From NCBI GenBank assembly GCA_030146405.1, contig JASLBS010000100.1, forward strand, positions 1 through 16,765: a stretch of DNA of 16,765 bases, in the 5' to 3' direction. This DNA is from Arthrobacter sp. (GTDB lineage: Bacteria > Actinomycetota > Actinomycetes > Actinomycetales > Micrococcaceae). The notes beneath the pieces are model-generated. The model was not told where the DNA came from. It was given only the letters and a program-made list of their open reading frames with translations, and searched no databases. This document shows positions 13,740-16,765 of this stretch, in pieces (position 1 is the first letter of the stretch; the number at the start of each line of letters is the position of its first letter). Made by a program: the position numbers and the translations under genes.

Positions 13740-14564
13740 TCAGCCGTATGTGTCCAGGCCACGACCGGCAGCATCCTCACGCACATCGGTCGTTGCGCAC
13801 AGATTCTTCTCGTTCATCGCATCCACGATGGCCTGCAGTGCGCCGATGGAGTTGAGGGTGGCCTGGCGCTGACCGTCGTGCATCGTGATGATCGAACCGT
13901 CACGCATCGACCCGACGGTCCTGTCGATGATCTCCTGGGTGGTCGCACCCTCGGTATCACGGCTGTCCACGTAGTTGTTGTCGCCGTCATTTCCCCATGG
14001 CATGACGAGGCGCAGGCCCAGCTCCTGGGCAACCTCGTCCGTTCGATCGTCGACGGCACCGTAGGGCGGCCGGTAGAGGTCGGGCCGAGGGGCGCCGGCA
14101 TCCGTCAGGGCCTCGTTGGTCCGCTCCAGCTCGCTCCGCACCCACTCGGGCGTCCAGACGGCCTCCGAACCGTCGGGCAACTCCCCGGTCACCAGGTTCG
14201 GGTGGTCGAACGTGTGGTTGCCGAGGACATGGCCCTCCGCAAGGGCACGGGAGACGGTACTCTCGCGCCCTCTCACGGCTCCCCCGTTCCAGAAGAAGAC
14301 GGCGTCGACGTCGAGTGCGTCGAGTGCGTCGAGCACCCTCTCGGTATTCTCGCGGGGACCGTCGTCGAAGGTGAAGGTGACGTGACCAGCCGAGCAGCTG
14401 TTACTCAGGGGGCGCTCCATGAGTGCGGCACTGCGCGTCGCGGTGGGGGTAGGAGCAGCCATCGGGGACGAGTGGTCCTGGACGACCGCGTGGACCGCCC
14501 CGGCGAAGACAAGGGCAGTGGCAGCCGAGGCGGCGATCACGGAAACGGTCCGGCTGGCCCTCAT
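13740..14564 (-). CDS. Secreted polysaccharide deacetylase (CE4, NodB domain)
   Basis: 274 aa. Residues 1-28 are a signal sequence or membrane anchor (RASRTVSVIAASAATALVFAGAVHA). The NodB domain is complete: motif 1 TFDDGP (Asp67 base, Asp68 metal), motif 2 HTFDH (His117 and His121, metal), motif 3 RPPYG (165-169), motif 4 around PWGNDGDNN (190-197) and motif 5 ITMHDG (His229). C57 and C256 bracket the domain and may form a disulfide. The family removes N-acetyl groups from chitin-like, PNAG-like or peptidoglycan sugars outside the cell. The ATG at 14564 overlaps the stop of the GT-C gene as ATGA and has AGGTGG 7 bases upstream; a farther ATG at 14594 lies inside the upstream gene and weakens the signal sequence. 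In this operon it likely de-N-acetylates the exported polymer. Confidence 0.93.
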   Translation of the reverse strand: MRASRTVSVIAASAATALVFAGAVHAVVQDHSSPMAAPTPTATRSAALMERPLSNSCSAGHVTFTFDDGPRENTERVLDALDALDVDAVFFWNGGAVRGRESTVSRALAEGHVLGNHTFDHPNLVTGELPDGSEAVWTPEWVRSELERTNEALTDAGAPRPDLYRPPYGAVDDRTDEVAQELGLRLVMPWGNDGDNNYVDSRDTEGATTQEIIDRTVGSMRDGSIITMHDGQRQATLNSIGALQAIVDAMNEKNLCATTDVREDAAGRGLDTYG

Positions 14565-16057
14565 TCTGACCCCACCTGGTTGAAGACGAGCCACATATCG
14601 GTCCCGGAGTGGTCCCGGGCGGGCATGGTCGCCGCGAGATCGTAGTTCGGGCTGTCCCGGAGCGCCTGGAGCAGACTGGCCTGTGCTGTGTCCTGCTCAG
14701 GTGACCCTGTACTGGCGGTGCGGAGGATGACGGATCGGAACTGTCGGTCCTCCAGCGCCACCCTGGTGGAATCCTCGTCCTGGGGATAATCGGAGAAGAC
14801 CAGGCCTTCGACCTGCGCGCGATCGCGCAGGTGGTACCGCAGCGATTCCGTTGCCGAGGAGACGTAGATGCCCGCTTGCGGGTTCTCCTCGATCACATCG
14901 ACAACAGGCTTGACGCTGACCCAGGAGTTGAACATCGCCTCCGAACGGCCGAACCCGAACAACAGAATCGTCAGGAGGAGCACGATCACCGGAAGCAGTT
15001 TCCATGTCCCCCTCGACAGCTTCGCCAGGGCGTATCCGGCCAGAGGAGCCAGGAAGAGCGCGGAATATGCCAGGTGCTTGTCGAAGGAGACGCCCTCACC
15101 GAGGATCAGCTGCGCGGCGGGCAGCGCCATGCCACCGATGAACAGCCCCAGTCCCAGCAGGGCATGACCCGCCCCGCGCCGGGCCAGCAGCAACCCGCCG
15201 GCCATCGCGATGAGGACCAGGATGCCGATGCCGAGTGTCAGCCATGCAACCAGGTCACCTGTCGGGGTCGGGCTGAGCTCGACCCGATCGAACACGTTGA
15301 GCGCGATGCCCCCAGTAATCTGGTCCGACCAGATGAGCCACGCGGCACCCGGGATGACGATCGCGATCAACGCGGCCAGCGCTGCTCTCCGTGGCACCGA
15401 GGTGAGGAGCACGACGCCGAGGACCACGGGGATGAAGATCACGGCGCTGTACTTCACGACGGGCACCAAGCCGAGGAGCGCACCGGTGACCGCTGCTGAT
15501 GCCCAACCTCTCCGCACACCGGTCCAGAATGCTGCGGCAAGCATGGCGATGACCAGGGCATCGAAGGTGGCCAGGGTGCCGACGAAGACGACGGAACCGG
15601 TCAACGCGAAGGCCGCGGCTGCGAGCATACCTTCACTCCGGTACCCCAGCTCTCCCAGGGCGCGGTACAGGAAGATCGTCGCCGCCAGCATGCAGAGGAG
15701 GCTGAACCCCCGGACGAGCTGGAGACCTCCCAGGGTGTCCAGGACGGCGGCAAGCACAGGATAGGCGAACGGCAGCCCCGAGAAGGAATCGCCGTACGCC
15801 TCGACGCCGTCGCCCGTGAGCCAGTGCGTGAGGTAGTCGTGCCCCACGTTGATGGAGAGCGCCTCGTCGGTGAATGCTGTGTTCGACAATCGCAGGCTGA
15901 GGACGGCCAACACTGCCAGCAGGATGATCAACGGCGCGCGTCCCACCCAGCGTGGCGTGCTCTCGCCCTGGAGTTTGGACGGCAACGCCTGGCTGAATGC
16001 CTCGTTCCACGCCGGGCGTTGGTACGTGCCGGATGGGCGGGTAAGGGTGTCGCTCAT
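14561..16057 (-). CDS. GT-C (GT39/ArnT-like) integral membrane glycosyltransferase
   Basis: 498 aa. A cytoplasmic N-tail of about 40 residues and a first helix (42-57) are followed by the periplasmic-side motif FTDEAL with Asp64-Glu65, the acidic pair of PMT/ArnT-type GT-C enzymes. About ten further helices follow, and a soluble C-terminal domain (about 375-498). FDALVIAMLAAAFW and LLGLVPVVKYSAVIFIP are usual for the family. It should use a polyprenyl-phosphate sugar to decorate an extracytoplasmic acceptor, here perhaps the polysaccharide made by the GT2 synthase. The ATG has GAGGAAGGGCTGAC upstream and comes one base after the stop of the 57-aa protein. It overlaps the deacetylase gene by 4 bases (ATGA), so the operon is translationally coupled. 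Confidence 0.85.
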   Translation of the reverse strand: MSDTLTRPSGTYQRPAWNEAFSQALPSKLQGESTPRWVGRAPLIILLAVLAVLSLRLSNTAFTDEALSINVGHDYLTHWLTGDGVEAYGDSFSGLPFAYPVLAAVLDTLGGLQLVRGFSLLCMLAATIFLYRALGELGYRSEGMLAAAAFALTGSVVFVGTLATFDALVIAMLAAAFWTGVRRGWASAAVTGALLGLVPVVKYSAVIFIPVVLGVVLLTSVPRRAALAALIAIVIPGAAWLIWSDQITGGIALNVFDRVELSPTPTGDLVAWLTLGIGILVLIAMAGGLLLARRGAGHALLGLGLFIGGMALPAAQLILGEGVSFDKHLAYSALFLAPLAGYALAKLSRGTWKLLPVIVLLLTILLFGFGRSEAMFNSWVSVKPVVDVIEENPQAGIYVSSATESLRYHLRDRAQVEGLVFSDYPQDEDSTRVALEDRQFRSVILRTASTGSPEQDTAQASLLQALRDSPNYDLAATMPARDHSGTDMWLVFNQVGSE

Positions 16058-16058
16058 G

Positions 16059-16232
16059 TCAGCCCTTCCTCGGCGGCAGTGTGGGGTCGTGCTCGTGCTT
16101 GGGCAGGATTCGGCGGACAGCGATCGCGAGGACCACCAGCGTGAGCGTTGTCAGTCCGACAACCCCCGCCATGAAGCCGTGGTGCGTGACCTCCTCGAGG
16201 AGGCCCCAGAAGGTATCCATCAGGTCAGCCAT
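16059..16232 (-). CDS. Small single-helix membrane protein (57 aa) in the polysaccharide operon
   Basis: 57 aa. An amphipathic N-part (MADLMDTFWGLLEEVTHHG) leads to one membrane helix (about residues 20-42, FMAGVVGLTTLTLVVLAIAV), followed by a basic/His/Pro tail (RRILPKHEHDPTLPPRKG). The ATG at 16232 has an excellent ribosome-binding site, GGAGGAG 7 bases upstream, and overlaps the end of the GT2 gene by 13 bases. A second ATG at 16220 overlaps the GT2 stop as TGATG but lacks a Shine-Dalgarno. By place and size it could be an accessory subunit of the synthase, playing the part PgaD or IcaD plays in PNAG systems, but it shares no recognisable sequence with them. Gene-size and position evidence only. 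Confidence 0.8.
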   Translation of the reverse strand: MADLMDTFWGLLEEVTHHGFMAGVVGLTTLTLVVLAIAVRRILPKHEHDPTLPPRKG

Positions 16233-16765
16233 TCCTTCTCTCCTCCGCGCAGTGCAAGGCGGAGGGCCTTCCAGTACGCAAGGGATTGGTAAACTTCGTA
16301 GATCCATAGCGGAACGATCAGGGAGGCGTAGATGCGCGCCCTCCACCCTGCGTTCCAGGTAGCCACCAGCTGGTCCAGCATGAACACCGGGATGATGAGC
16401 AGCCAGAACGGGTGGAACGCGACTTCCTCGAACGTCAGGGCGTACGTCCACATCATCACCATCAGCAGCGGGATGATGGTGCGGAAGTAGGTCCAGGCCT
16501 GCACGGCCCAGGCCTTACGGGTGTGCTCGACGAAACCGTAGGTGAACAGGGTTTCGAGCGTCCCCCGCTGCCAGCGCAGTCTCTGCGTCTTCCATTCACC
16601 CCACGTCGGCATCACGTCGGTGTCGACGATGCAGTCGGCGGCACAACGGGGGTCGTACCCCACCCGCTTCAGCGCTACCGTCAACTCGTAGTCCTCCGTG
16701 AGCGAGGACTCGTCGTACACGAGTCCCCTGACGCCGGGGAGGAGACTGCTGCCTCGCATCTCGGC
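16220..16765 (-). CDS. Processive GT2 family glycosyltransferase (polysaccharide synthase), C-terminal part
   Basis: The frame is open at the right edge, so the N-terminus and first catalytic Asp motifs lie outside the window; the ATG at 16759 is internal. The visible 181 residues hold the TED motif (SLTEDYELT) and the QxxRW motif (QRLRWQRG) that mark processive beta-glycan synthases of the cellulose/chitin/PNAG/hyaluronan type. The QxxRW motif binds the growing chain end next to the membrane channel. Three to four membrane helices follow (about WTYFRTIIPLLMVMMW, FWLLIIPVFMLDQLV, IYASLIVPLWIYEVY). It likely polymerises a nucleotide sugar and extrudes the chain. Which sugar is used cannot be read from this part; the deacetylase downstream suggests an N-acetylated amino sugar. 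First visible gene of the leftward operon. Confidence 0.88.
   Translation of the reverse strand, partial: AEMRGSSLLPGVRGLVYDESSLTEDYELTVALKRVGYDPRCAADCIVDTDVMPTWGEWKTQRLRWQRGTLETLFTYGFVEHTRKAWAVQAWTYFRTIIPLLMVMMWTYALTFEEVAFHPFWLLIIPVFMLDQLVATWNAGWRARIYASLIVPLWIYEVYQSLAYWKALRLALRGGEKEWLT

Noticed and set aside
13740..13742. Selenocysteine or other recoding at the TGA between the deacetylase and GH18-like genes
   Set aside because: I see no recognisable SECIS-like hairpin after the TGA and no family precedent for selenocysteine here. A plain stop, a gene split or low-level readthrough is simpler, so I report only the in-frame arrangement.
12222..14645. Very long plus-strand open frame (about 807 codons) opposite the LLM, GH18 and deacetylase genes
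   Set aside because: It lies antisense to three genes with clear family motifs. Its translation is rich in Arg/Gly/His/Asp with no fold signature, as expected for a shadow frame in high-GC DNA.

Overview
The window is high-GC DNA with G/C-ending codons, frequent GTG starts, TANNNT-type -10 boxes without clear -35 boxes, and tightly packed genes. With the protein set seen here, this fits an actinobacterial chromosome, most likely Micrococcaceae (Arthrobacter-like). The taxonomic call is an inference. No tRNA, rRNA, insertion sequence or CRISPR array is visible.

Left part (1-5.9 kb): the window opens inside a gene whose C-terminus carries the end of a STAS-like domain and a complete cyclic-nucleotide-binding domain (probably a glutaminase fusion). 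A convergent SRPBCC protein and a divergent NAD-dependent epimerase-like protein follow. Next is a leftward operon. In transcription order it holds a 39-aa leader ORF, an AI-2E-type membrane transporter, a D-2-hydroxyacid dehydrogenase and a GT87-like membrane glycosyltransferase.

Middle part (5.9-12.4 kb): a run of single genes and pairs. They are an aldo/keto reductase; a leftward SDR oxidoreductase/GNAT acetyltransferase pair; a small lipoprotein; a 77-aa protein; a 51-aa zinc-ribbon-like protein; a coiled-coil protein; a GAF-ANTAR RNA-binding antiterminator; and an LLM-type flavin-dependent oxidoreductase. These look like ordinary housekeeping or accessory genes, with several small conserved-type hypotheticals.

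Right part (12.5 kb to the end): the most interesting block is a leftward, tightly coupled exopolysaccharide-type operon that enters from beyond the right edge. It encodes a processive GT2 synthase (partial), a 57-aa single-helix membrane protein, a GT-C membrane glycosyltransferase, a secreted CE4 polysaccharide deacetylase with a full active site, and a GH18-like protein. The set resembles the synthase/accessory/deacetylase/hydrolase logic of PNAG-type (Pga/Ica) systems, but the parts differ. The GH18-like gene is in frame with the deacetylase, separated by one TGA and 15 codons. It has no signal peptide of its own, its DxxDxDxE motif is degenerate, and its C-terminal module resembles the front part of phosphodiester-glycosidase-type proteins. 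This arrangement is the best candidate for an undescribed system.
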